Shown: positions 45,601 through 56,617 of the stretch, piece after piece
Layout: every line of letters starts with the position of its first letter
Position numbering within the stretch: the stretch's first letter is position 1
Source of the DNA: Urechis unicinctus
Taxonomy: Eukaryota > Annelida > Polychaeta > Xenopneusta > Urechidae
Direction: 5' to 3'
Assembly (NCBI GenBank): GCA_034190875.2
Contig: CM067354.1
Location: 8,730,328-8,794,327, forward strand
Length of the DNA stretch: 64,000 bases
Notes under the pieces: model-generated
Database searches by the model: none
What the model was told of the DNA's origin: nothing
Seen by the model: the letters and a program-made list of their open reading frames with translations, nothing else
Made by a program: the position numbers and the translations under genes

Positions 45601-48202
45601 AGGTATGTCCCAGCTGAGAGACAGAACTTCTGATGATGTTTGTGGACAATATTGTTCTAGATTTGAAGTGATATTACTTGGGGTCAAGTCTAGGTCAGAA
45701 TGTGGATAATCTGAGTTAAACCTTGGTGGTCCAAGTGAATGATAAGTGTAGTCTATACGGGTGTGTACCATTCAGGAGACAGATGGTGAGTGGCTCATTG
45801 AAACAGACAGATGCCATGACCATGCTTCCCTTCACAGACTACGACTACAGCTTTGTAAGTAACTCGCACTAGCCTCAGTCATTACTAGTCACTTAGCCAA
45901 TATCGTTGACCTTATGACACAGTGATGTTATTGGTTGGTGCAGGTTGAGGGGGCATGCTGTGAGAACGTGATTGGCTACATGCCTGTTCCTGTCGGAGTG
46001 GCTGGTCCTCTCCTACTGGACGGTGACAAATACCAGGTTCCCATGGCAACCACTGAGGGATGTCTCATTGCCAGCACGAACCGAGGATGTAGAGCCTTCA
46101 TGGTAACAGTTACTATGACCCGTCTTGGTCATATTGATCCCAGCTCAAACATATTGGTGGAAAATATCTACCTACCTACAGGTAGTTGTAAGGCCGTGAG
46201 TGATTAAGTGAGTTGGTTATGTTGGCAGATGTCTGGAGGAGTGAGGAGCACTGTGATTGGGAACGGTATGACCAGAGCACCTGTTGTCCGCTTCCCCTCG
46301 GCCATCAAGGCCAGTCAGGTGAAACTCTGGCTGGAGGAGACTGATAATTACGATCTGGTGGCAGAGGCCTTCAACAGCACCAGCAGGTAGTGGTCATCAA
46401 GTGCTACCCCCTCCATTTGTTGTTAAAGCATGGTGTGGGGTCTCGTGTTATGTGGACAAGCCTATTTGCCATATGTGACATTAACCGTGTTGTATGCCTA
46501 TGTAGGTTCGCCAGGTTGAAGAAACTCCACGTGGCGCAGGCGGCTCGGAACCTGTACATCCGCTTCGTGGCAGTCACTGGGGACGCTATGGGCATGAATA
46601 TGCTGTCCAAGGCAAGTCTTCAACGGACCTACAATTGCCAACATTCGTAGCGATATATGGTATAAGATCAGATTGAGATATTGCGAGCCTATAATGGGGA
46701 GTTGGTTGTGGTCTGTGTTTAGGGCTCGGAGAAGGCCCTGACAATGCTGCAGGAGGATCACTTTAAAGACATGGAAATCCTCAGTCTAAGTGGAAACTTC
46801 TGTACTGACAAGAAACCTTCTGCTATAAACTGGTGAGTTTCTCACGAAGATCACTTTCCTCTTCATCACAGCTGGTGATCTCATGGCTTAGGTGCAATGT
46901 GAAATGGTTTTCTCCTAATTGAAATGAAATATATAGATGTAGATGATTAGTACTGAACTGGATGTTGTGTTTGGTGTCAGGCTGGAGGGCCGAGGGAAGT
47001 CGGTGGTGTGTGAGGCCGTCATCCCAAGTAACATCGTCAAGTCCATCCTCAAGACCTCTGTCCCTGCACTTGTTGACCTCAACATCAGTAAGAACTTGAT
47101 TGGCTCGGCCGTAGCGGGAAGTATTGGGGGGTTCAACGCCCACGCTGCCAACATCGTGGCTGCCGTCTACATTGCTACGGGGCAGGTGAGGTTATGGCAC
47201 TTGTTGCTGCGGTTGTCATGTATGGGGAGGAATAATCATCATTATAGTGTGGTTCAGTCATCAGCAGCATGGGGCTACCTGTTGAAGCTGACCATATAAG
47301 TGTGATCTATACGTATTGAGACCCCTAATATATGCTGGGATTGTTGAATGAGCTTGTGTTAATCACTGATAGACGACTTGTTTACATGTGCTACAGGACC
47401 CTGCCCAGACTGTGTGTAGCTCTAATTGCATGACTATACTGGAGCCCTCAGGGGAACATGGAGAGGACCTCTTCATCAGCTGTACCATGCCATCCATTGA
47501 GGTGGGCACGGTGGGGGGCGGCACTATCCTCCCTCCACAGGCTGCATGTCTCAAGGTCAGTATAGTAGCACTCCACCACTGCACACCCCATGCCAACTGT
47601 AATCTGATTGGAAGTAGTATTTATGGGCCCCAGTTATTTCTGTATATGCTTGGACTAGGCAGCTGTTGATTGGTATGGCCTGTTTGTGATTGTTATGTCA
47701 GATTGAATTATGGTTTGATTGATCATGATTGAGGCTACCGTGACCAAAGACCAGCCTGTTTATTTCATATTTGTGTGTGTGTCTTTGGTTATTTTGGGGT
47801 AAAGAAGATCTTTCCAATGTATGGCTTGTGTTTAATTGAAGGTTGTGACTTGTTACACAGATGCTGGGAGTACAGGGCTCCTGTATTGAATCGCCTGGTG
47901 CTAACGCTAGCACGTTGGCTCGGGTGGTGTGTGCCACTGTGATGGCAGGGGAACTCTCTCTCATGAGTGCACTTGCTGCTGGTCACCTGGTCAAAAGCCA
48001 CCTCAAACACAACAGGTGAGGCAATACTTGTGTCCCAGTTGCCTTTTCACTCAGGTGATTCTATCTACATACAGATTGGAATGCAGTGAGTTGATTGTTT
48101 TGTGTCTGTGTTTACAGGTCTATGATTAACGCTTCCTCCGTCTCCAGCCCGGTGCTGATAAGCCGACCAGAACCGGGAACGTGCACGCAGAAAGCTGCTT
48201 AG
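39676..48202 (+). CDS. HMGCR: HMG-CoA reductase, 894 aa, 19 coding exons
   Basis: It reduces HMG-CoA to mevalonate using two NADPH, the committed step of isoprenoid synthesis, from the ER membrane. Coding exons: 39676-39834, 39997-40108, 40260-40347, 40527-40611, 40723-40935, 41045-41161, 41551-41696, 41808-42022, 45064-45281, 45487-45602, 45776-45854, 45944-46102, 46229-46386, 46506-46611, 46723-46832, 46981-47185, 47397-47555, 47861-48015, 48118-48202 (2685 nt). Exons 1-8 encode the multi-pass membrane region with its sterol-sensing domain, exon 9 an acidic linker, exons 10-19 the catalytic domain. Catalytic residues are present: Glu554 (ATTEGCL), Lys687 (DKKPSAINW), Asp763 (GQDPAQ), His862 (KSH), then an AMPK-type Ser868 (HNRSMIN). 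The start follows the acceptor attgcag|acagaca and aligns with the vertebrate N-terminus (MLSRLFR). Intron 14 uses a GC donor. All other junctions are GT-AG. Confidence 0.96.
41271..41550 (+). repeat. 31-bp minisatellite running into an HMGCR splice acceptor
   Basis: Nine units of gggtatgttgtaatggtgta followed by ttatgtgtgaa. The last unit is modified to end gtatgatgtatgcag, and that AG is the 3' splice site of coding exon 7. Confidence 0.9.
43298..43349 (+). CDS. Candidate alternative first exon of HMGCR (soluble form)
   Basis: ATG at 43298 opens 17 codons ([17 protein letters not shown]) plus one base, ending at a near-perfect donor, actg|gtaagt. The phase (1) is the one required by the exon at 45064, so splicing would give an in-frame 533-aa protein with linker and catalytic domain but no membrane region. 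An in-frame TGA lies four codons upstream, so the start is not an internal exon read-through. The upstream 200 bases are richer in G+C than the intron around them. No transcript evidence is available. Confidence 0.4.
44555..44645 (+). repeat. Dispersed repeat shared with 15.2 kb
   Basis: ccatcgtacaaggt and aacccgtcgta occur here and at about 15227-15290 in the same order and orientation, about 30 bases apart in each case. The surrounding sequence is diverged. Confidence 0.45.
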
Positions 48203-49727
48203 TACATCCAGTTCATGAACGACGACATCCAATTACACAGACAGGGTGTGGGCTGTTTAATCAGCACAACATGTCCATCATGAGGCCAGCTGGTTCATCA
48301 AGCTCATGAGAAACCATGCCTGGAGTGATTATTGGACTTAGGAATACCAGTGGCTTTCAATCATACAGATGAATCATTGATGTTGGTGTGTGCATGTTAG
48401 TGTGTGTGTTTATGTATGCATAAGTATGGTGCTAGTTTTACAAATGTGAAGCCTTAGTGTAATCTTATTTTACTACATTTCTGACAAGTGGTTATATAGT
48501 GGAATTGACAGGACAATTTGTGATGACAGCTTGCATATTGGTCTGCTGTGCTTTCTGTCTAGCTCATTGCTGAGTTATATTATGGACTGATAATTATTCC
48601 CAGACTGGTGTCTATGGATCGCCTGATAAGTGATTATAATTCCACCACTCCTTTCAATGCCTATCAGAGGATGGAACTGTATAAGTGGAAGATTTTGTGA
48701 ATCTTGTTTGTTACTGGGAGAATTTATGGGTGTGTCTGTGTTTAAATTTGTGATCTTTGCATGGTTTGCATTGAATGTTTACAGTTATTACCATAGTAAC
48801 TATTTGTCTTTGTTGACAGCTCTAGTTGCTGTAGAAACGACCATTGTCTTTCATTTTTGTTTTTCCCTATTTTCTCACATATTTAAGACAACTCATAACA
48901 TTTATCATAAGAGAGATGAATTTATGAAACGAACAATGTTATAGAATATAATGAATGAACAAAGCTTATTTTATTAACACATTGCTATTTAGTATCTATG
49001 AAGTAATGGCATCTCTGAGACCAAACAGATGCATTGAGCTGAGTTGATCTAATCAACTGATCTACACAGCTTTTCCAGTCATGTTTACATTGTGAATGAT
49101 AATGAGCTAGATTTGTGGAGCATGACCCGAATACTACAGGTTTATAAATTATCTGAAATTCACATTTTTTGTTGTGTGCCAGAATTACTCCAGGTTATGT
49201 TAATTAAAACAAATCAAGGCTTCACTTGTGACTTTTGTTTTGCCTCTTTAAGCTAATTTTGCTACTGACATGCCCATGTATACAGTCAAGGCTGTGACAG
49301 TGAAAGTACTTCAGATGGTACATATAGCTAACATATGCCCTTGTCCAACCATAATGCTGAAATGAGAACTTGTGATCCACAAAAACTCGTCTTATTTACT
49401 GTTTCACAAGATTCGCTACATTGAAATGATGCTCGATCCATGATGCCATATTAGGATATACCCCAATTTCCATTATCGAGTAAATGTTAACCATGTCATA
49501 GTGGAAATGATGCTGACCGTATTCGCTTTAAGCAGCGATCGGTGCCCGACAGCATGATTCAATCGCTGTTGCCTGTCCTTGAGCTTCAATTTTATATGCG
49601 TATACCAAACTATCAATCGATCCAAAATCCGAAACTCCTTTGGTCGGAAGCATTTGTGATATGGGATTATCATCCTGTTATGAAAATATGAACAAGCACA
49701 GAAACCGAAAAAATACTTTTTAAAGCT
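48203..49727. other. HMGCR 3' UTR and the gap to GALK2
   Basis: No coding sequence. On the plus strand an ATTAAA at about 49203-49208 and an AATAAA at about 49750 could end HMGCR transcripts. If the latter is used, its 3' end overlaps the GALK2 3' end on the other strand. Confidence 0.35.
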
Positions 49728-49733
49728 TTTATT
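49728..49733 (-). terminator. Possible poly(A) signal of GALK2
   Basis: AATAAA on the minus strand, about 420 bases downstream of the GALK2 stop codon. The hexamer and its position are the only evidence. Confidence 0.4.
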
Positions 49734-50154
49734 TAGTTTCTAACTACCAAATAAATTATCCCTAAAGCATCCCTGATACCATTCTACAACACAACTAGGT
49801 CAGTTGGTTAAAGTGGCTGCACTGTGTCAACTGCCACAAAAGCTGGAAAGGCACCACTTCAGAAAATATCCAACATCCACAGAAATAATCAAATCTTGTT
49901 CCTTGCAGGATGTTTGATTATGGGGAATACCATAGAATTAGCAGGGGTAATCAGGCCATGCAGGCATTTAAGCACTTGGTAAAAAAAATGGACCGCTGGA
50001 CAGAGTAAAAGCTAACTAGTAGGTGAAGGATGCCCGGGCCGGTATGAAGACCCAGCCTTAGTGCAAGTGGGAACCTCGCATTGGCTTGCAAAACCCCAGC
50101 AATTATATACTCTTGGAGGAACTCTAATGAATCCTACCATCAGCATATTTCACG

Positions 50155-50727
50155 CTACATAATGTAGATGGCAGCACCCCCACTGGGTCGAGTTGCAAAC
50201 AAACTGACATCTGATTTTGCTTCCCGATTAGTATCTATCTTGTAATATTTTTCGGTGACCTCCGAGAGAAAGTCGCTGAGTTTAACAACAGGTACGAGAG
50301 AAACAGCACAGCCTCCCCATCCTGCACCTGTCAGCCTGCTCCCAAGCGCTCCAGCCTCCCTACAAACAAACATGAGTGCCAACCAAATGTCATAGACACT
50401 GATCTGCAATAAGAAGGTCAGTCTTATAGATGGATTACTTACAGAGAAATGGCACAAAGTTGATCCAACTCCTGACAGCTACATTCATACAGCTGGCTGC
50501 AGCTGCTGTGACTCTGGTTCATTAGCTCCCCCAGTGTCTGGGCAGCATCGGGAAGAGAGGCATCACAAACCTGTTTGAATTGTATCACCCTGCTGGCTTC
50601 TCCATACACATGCAATGCTCGCTCATACAGCTTGAAGCTTGCAACTGAAAAACAAATGAGGATGAAACCAAAAGAGAGACAAAAAGACCTTGAAGCTCTG
50701 CTGCTTTTCTGAAGACTTGATCATAAC

Positions 50728-50770
<43 letters not shown>

Positions 50771-53700
50771 CAAAGATCACAGAGCCCTCAAACTATGTCA
50801 CATTGACCTAGTAATTGAACCACACAAGAGAAGCAGATACTTATGTGACATTGCTTTTATAACATTCCACAATGGACAATTGACAAAATATGCCACATAA
50901 ATGTACAGTAAATTCCTTATTAGAGGGTGACTTAGGGAATCATGTCAAGGTCACATATCTAAGGTCCCTCCAGATAATAATTTGGCAGGAAAGAAATTAC
51001 AATAAGTCATTTGATTGCTTAGAAACAGCCGTCCCAATTCCCCATGGAGTTTACAAAGATTTTTTAAGAATAACTCCAGGTACAATGATCCAACAAGGCT
51101 GATTTTGAATTAGTAAGGAGCTATCGATATAATAGGGGTCTATGTGTAATTTGAAACAGCTAGTTTGCTACACTAACAAAATGTGCAATTCAACTGTATC
51201 AGATTCAAAGGTTCTATATTTGTGGCTGTGACCTTGAAAATAAGGTCAATATTGAACTTAAGCATACTTAATGTTTTTTAAAAAATAATTGCATGACAAA
51301 TGCACCCTTTACAGGTGATTTTATAACCTTATTTTAAATACCTAGTGTAAAATCTATATGTTAAATGGGTCTTCAACTTGACATTTAAAGACAATTTGGT
51401 GAGATATGTGAAAATACAAGACGCCTTTGTGAACTGAGGAAAACCAATCGACATATTTGGGAAAGTTTTTTGAAAATGTTAACAATACAGCAAGAGAAGT
51501 TCAACCCAGGTGGGAAATTTGTTTTGTTGGAAACATCTACCTCCACGGGACCGAGCAGAGAGACTTGTACTGTCCAATTCTTCAACTGTTACTCCAAGTG
51601 CCTCACAGATTTCTTGTTTGCTGTATGGTTCTTTATGCAAAGAGGATTCCACAAGTTGTAACATCTCACTGAGGGACTTCCCTAGAGCATCTTGAAGCTC
51701 ACCTAACCGTTTCATGTTCTGCCATGGTATACCAGATTTCTTGGATAAAACCTGAAAAACCAAACACAATAGTAGATGGACTTAAGTTGTTTTTACCCAA
51801 GTTGCATCAAATATTGAAAAAAGCCATCAATATCAAGTGACTTAGTCCAAGTGAGCATCTTTCCACTGAAATAATATGTTGAATCAAGAGGATGTCAGGA
51901 GGTCTCACATTTTCATTACAGCTTCTAAGATAATTTGGGATTTTAGACTCTCAATCAATCCGTAATTCAGAAAACACAAGGTAGCTTTTTTACCTGAGTA
52001 GCCAGACGACATTCTGCAACACGCACATTGAAGTGATCAGTGGCAGCTTTGTTCATCTCAACACAGCAGTTGCTGATAACGAACACTACACCACCAGGAA
52101 GCTGTACATCTGTAGCTCGCAGCGGGTTAAACTCTATGTGCTTAGCCTTCACATGACAAACATGCATGATGACGGTCAATTGTATGTAATAGACGAGAAA
52201 AACACTTAGATCCATACAGAGAGATAGGGAGCTAGAGATGACCTTTCCTTCCTCAGCGAGAAACGAGATGGCCTGGTCCATGCCTCCTCCCTCCGTACCA
52301 ATGTGACGCTCACAGTGCTGACAGAGTTCTGACAACTCCACCTACACGTAAACACTTCTCCAATGTACTGGGGTAAGGTAATCAAATCCAAACAATATTT
52401 GACATGTAGCACATTTACAGGAAATACTAAGAGGACTAAAACTGACCTTTGACAGGTGCTTCTTGTTGCAATGCATTGTTACCATGGCAGCACAACAAAC
52501 AAGAGCACTGGAACTGGAGAGGCCAGCAGAGGGTGGCACGGTGCCATCAACGAGCAGGTCCATCCCCACAGGCTGTGTCAGGGCAAAATGGTCCACAATG
52601 CCTTTGTATCCACAAAGCACATAATGAAACCACTTTGGGGATGACCGATCTATATCAATGTTGTTGGCAGGACATTGGAACAGGCTGCATTTGAGGGAAA
52701 TAAATTTGTGTCACAAAAATGACAAAATTAGCATTAAAATACTGACAACTATGGGTGTAATGAACATAAAATCTTAGTTTAAATGGATGAATAAGATATC
52801 AACACACGGGTAGTGGGGGTTGGTGTTGAGCATTTGCATGGTGGGTTGAGATGAAGGTGCTGCAGCTATGACAATATCCTGCTCAACTGCCATGGGAAGC
52901 ACAGAATAACCACAGTAGTCGATGTGTTCTCCTGTCAACAAAACAACACATTTTTTTAGAGTAAATAGACGACTCTTTCACACATGACGATGAAGTATGA
53001 TAAATATAATCACCAATGAGATTGACTCTGCCAGGGGCCCTGCACAGGAACTCTGGTTCCCTGCCATAGTGTTCTAAAAATAGTTTCTTCAACTTCTCAA
53101 ATCTAACAGAAAACAAAATAAAACATTTTAGATATAAATGAAAAATAATAATTTTATAACTGTTTTAGGGCAATATAGACTTGCAATTATTGTTTGGTCT
53201 TAAATTGCACCCACTATGGCATCATTTCCATTTGCATAATATATTATCCAATTGTATATATCTCATTGTCAAAGTCCTCTCTGATTATTTCATTGAACTG
53301 AAAGAAGACAAATCACAGCTCCTCGCTGAAATCCGATACTATAAGCACATATAAGTAGTGGTCAAGAGGTGAGCAAGTTTTTAGAAGCAGGGAAATAGGT
53401 AGCTATTGAATTTTTTAGACGGTGGAAAAGTGAGTGCTTACTCTTCCACACACCCCATGGAGGGGAGGGATTGGGGCAAAGGACACTAGGGGCCGCCAGA
53501 TCAGACCATTTGTTCTCACACCCTGGGCTTACGTATTATTGAAACATGTGATGCCTGCATCTGCCAAATGTTGTCTACCATCCTCACACACCCAGTAATC
53601 CTCACACACCAACGTCTTTAAAAAGGCATTTTCTGTCGTCCCAACATAAAAGTATGACACACATCTTCTTCACAGGCTAGAGTTGACATAGTATTGAAGT

Positions 53701-54584
53701 TTGATTCAAATTTTAAAAGTGATTTATTTTGACCTTTTCTTCTTGCTTCAAATGACTTACATGAGCAATGAGGTACATCTATTGTGATCATGGACCCACC
53801 AACAGTTGCTCAGTTAGCAACTTACGTCACAGCAATTCGACCTGGCAAACCAAGGTTCTTTTGTTTATGCAACTAACATAAAGTATACCAACCTACAATT
53901 CCCACCAAGCCCCCAACACAATTTGATATGCATTTGCACTGTTTTGCCAGGCTGAAAATGGGCCTTCCAAATGAGCTCAGTATGGTACCGATTTCGGCAA
54001 CCTTGCTCATTTATTACTCCAGGGATTAGTATTTTGTAAGAGAACCTGATTGTGTCAAGATAAGATCAATATAAACATGATATACCATTCCTAACATGGA
54101 TGATGTTTAACGTGGCCAATTTTTTAAGACAAGTAACTATTGGATAGCAATTATATATTTAGGCAAAGAAACTCCGCCTCTGACAGCGCTGCGCTCTTTA
54201 CAACTGTGGAGGCGATGAGCCGCCTGCAAAATTTCTGAGTTTCCGAAGTCAAAATGACAGATGAACTTGCTAAAAACTTACAATGCCAAAATTGTTTTGA
54301 CAAAATGAAAGATTATATGACAAAATGACACGAGGACCGTTTCTATTACTACAGTTTTGTCTAATTGTTTTGTTTAAGCACTAAAATAAGGCACACCATG
54401 AACTTTGTTCAAAAACTCAACATAGCCAACTCCCACAATGCAACATAATTGAGTTAATTCGCTGTTATATGCAAAACTGACAATTAATGAGGATGATTTT
54501 CCACCCTAACAAACACTATAAATTAATATGATTATTTTTAAATATCATGAGATTAGGCCTCATACCTCGTATGAAGACCAATAC

Positions 54585-54667
<83 letters not shown>

Positions 54668-54738
54668 TAGATAGCCCACACAAATTTTGAACAGTTGAAA
54701 GTCGACTTCAAAGTGTTCTTACTGAGCAAGTCCTCCAT
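50155..54738 (-). CDS. GALK2: N-acetylgalactosamine kinase / galactokinase 2
   Basis: A cytosolic GHMP kinase that transfers phosphate from ATP to C1 of N-acetylgalactosamine, less well galactose. Minus-strand exons: (54707-54738), 53014-53102, 52808-52931, 52447-52684, 52243-52341, 51994-52146, 51541-51751, 50443-50644, 50155-50359. Motifs in order: galactokinase signature [11 protein letters not shown] then [12 protein letters not shown]; the ATP loop [34 protein letters not shown] with the catalytic Asp; ECRLATQ; and the third GHMP motif [27 protein letters not shown] and [12 protein letters not shown] favour GALK2 over GALK1. Exons from 53102 down total 1321 nt, open throughout. The first exon is tentative: its ATG at 54736 and the donor gaa|gtcgac (weak) give the right phase and a 450-aa protein against about 458 in human. 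It converges tail-to-tail with HMGCR. Confidence 0.93.
50730..50766. repeat. (TA)n microsatellite in a GALK2 intron
   Basis: About 36 bp of alternating T and A. Confidence 0.95.
54583..54661. repeat. (TA)n microsatellite near the presumed GALK2 first exon
   Basis: About 78 bp of alternating A and T, with the first bases reading cagatatata. It lies in the presumed first intron, some 45 bases beyond the candidate exon. Confidence 0.95.
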
Positions 54739-54870
54739 ATGAGATTATATCGCTTCCACAGTGCAGAATTTATGAAAGTTCCGCCCTGTTCCGCACTTGC
54801 GCATGAGTAACCAACGGGAACAATATGACACCGGGCAGGGAAATAGGCGATTGTAAGTCGCTATAGCCAA
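54739..54870 (-). promoter_or_regulatory. Possible GALK2 promoter
   Basis: A locally G+C-richer stretch upstream of the candidate ATG, with gcgcaagtgcgg and gggcggaac on the minus strand. The gggcgg core resembles an Sp1-type site. No TATA is seen. The assignment depends on the tentative first exon. Confidence 0.25.
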
Positions 54871-55149
54871 TATATTACACGATGACACTCCTATTCACGC
54901 CTACCAATGACAAGCACATAAGTCACAGTTCACTATGCATAGCAAGAAACAAACATCACAACCTTCCTTTTTGTTTTTCTGGGACAATTGAAGACGAGAT
55001 GTTCGTTGTCATTTTGCAAGGGGAGGATATTTCACATGACTGTTTTGACCGGAAACATGTCTACTACAGTAGCGCTGAAAACCAGACGTAATGACCAGAG
55101 TTTGTGTCAGCGAATGAAATTCGGGCAATTTGGCTTTGTGCAAACCCAG

Positions 55150-55310
55150 CTAACACATCTACGTTGTCACAACGTTGCTGTGACATGGCCATGTCGTTGT
55201 GGCCACGTTTCATTTCTACGTTGTCATAACGTGATTGAGTGTGGTCCCAGAAACGTTGTGGCCACATGGCATTTCTACGTTGCAGTTTCACTTTACAGCC
55301 ACGTTTGTAC
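55150..55310. repeat. ACGTTGT-rich interspersed repeat
   Basis: Repeated, partly palindromic blocks such as ctacgttgtcacaacgttg, cgttgtggccacgtt and ctacgttgtcataacgt occur on both strands within 160 bp. Confidence 0.6.
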
Positions 55311-55889
55311 CACCACAAATTTACTCCATAAATAGCTTTTATTATTGATAATATTGCAAAAAACAACACATGGGGTTCATTATGAAGTTTATTTAACTGA
55401 AAAAAGAAATAAATTCACAAATAAGAAAATTATTCATCTCCAAATCTGTGAGTGGTAAACACTGTGTAGGTCTTTTCGTTTTCTTCAATGTTGATTCCTG
55501 AAACACATAATTATTAAAAACGTTACTTCTTCTTTCTTATGATTGTATTACACTAAACGAATAAATTAATAATGAATAAACGAAACCTGTACAACACTAA
55601 AATTCATATTGAAATAACAATTTTAATACGTTATCCTTTGGAGTTGGAGGTTGAGGCAGTAGTAAAGCTGACTCACTAGAATGCATAGCATCATCTGAAT
55701 AGCAATGCTTAAGATTAGTGTGAAAAAGGATAAGAGAAAAGGAAGGCTACGATTATTGACTTTTAAGTGTAACCGGATATTAATTGATCATCGGTAAGAA
55801 TGTAAGGGTATGCTTAACTTTTTACCATCAGTGTAGATGTCTCCTTTCAGTGTAGGAGTGTTCAGTTATGCCCAAGTAGCCTGAGTATA

Positions 55890-55917
55890 TCGATATAGAT
55901 AGATAGATAGATAGATA
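55890..55917. repeat. (GATA)n microsatellite
   Basis: About six GATA units, preceded by the near-match cgatatagatagatag. Confidence 0.9.
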
Positions 55918-56399
55918 AGATTTATTCCAGACACAGCTTATACTGACAAAAATATAAGTGGTCCATAATATGAAAAACAACATGAAATAATATGCTAAAC
56001 ATATGCAGGGTGAACGTGAGTCAATGTACAGTTTAGATACAGAAGGCAGCACCAGTGGCGTCTAATATTGGATGTATGCACCCGACTAGACTGTAACAAA
56101 TTTACAATGATAGGATTATGAGATCTATTCAATCTATGAGTAAACTTGAATACCAGGTTTCTTATGACAGATGCACATCCTAAATGTCTACTCTCAATAT
56201 GGGAGAACATTTTCGTGCACAAAGTACCCTGAGTACAACGATATGGCTACTTTCATCATGGTAGAATACTGTCATGCACAAAGTGTATAGCTATGGCTAC
56301 TTTCAGCATGGAAATAAATTTGCGCAATGTACCCTAAGTAAATGAGTTACATAACTAAAGATTATTGGTTACAACTCCTTGGTTATATCAAAGAGTTAA

Positions 56400-56617
<218 letters not shown>

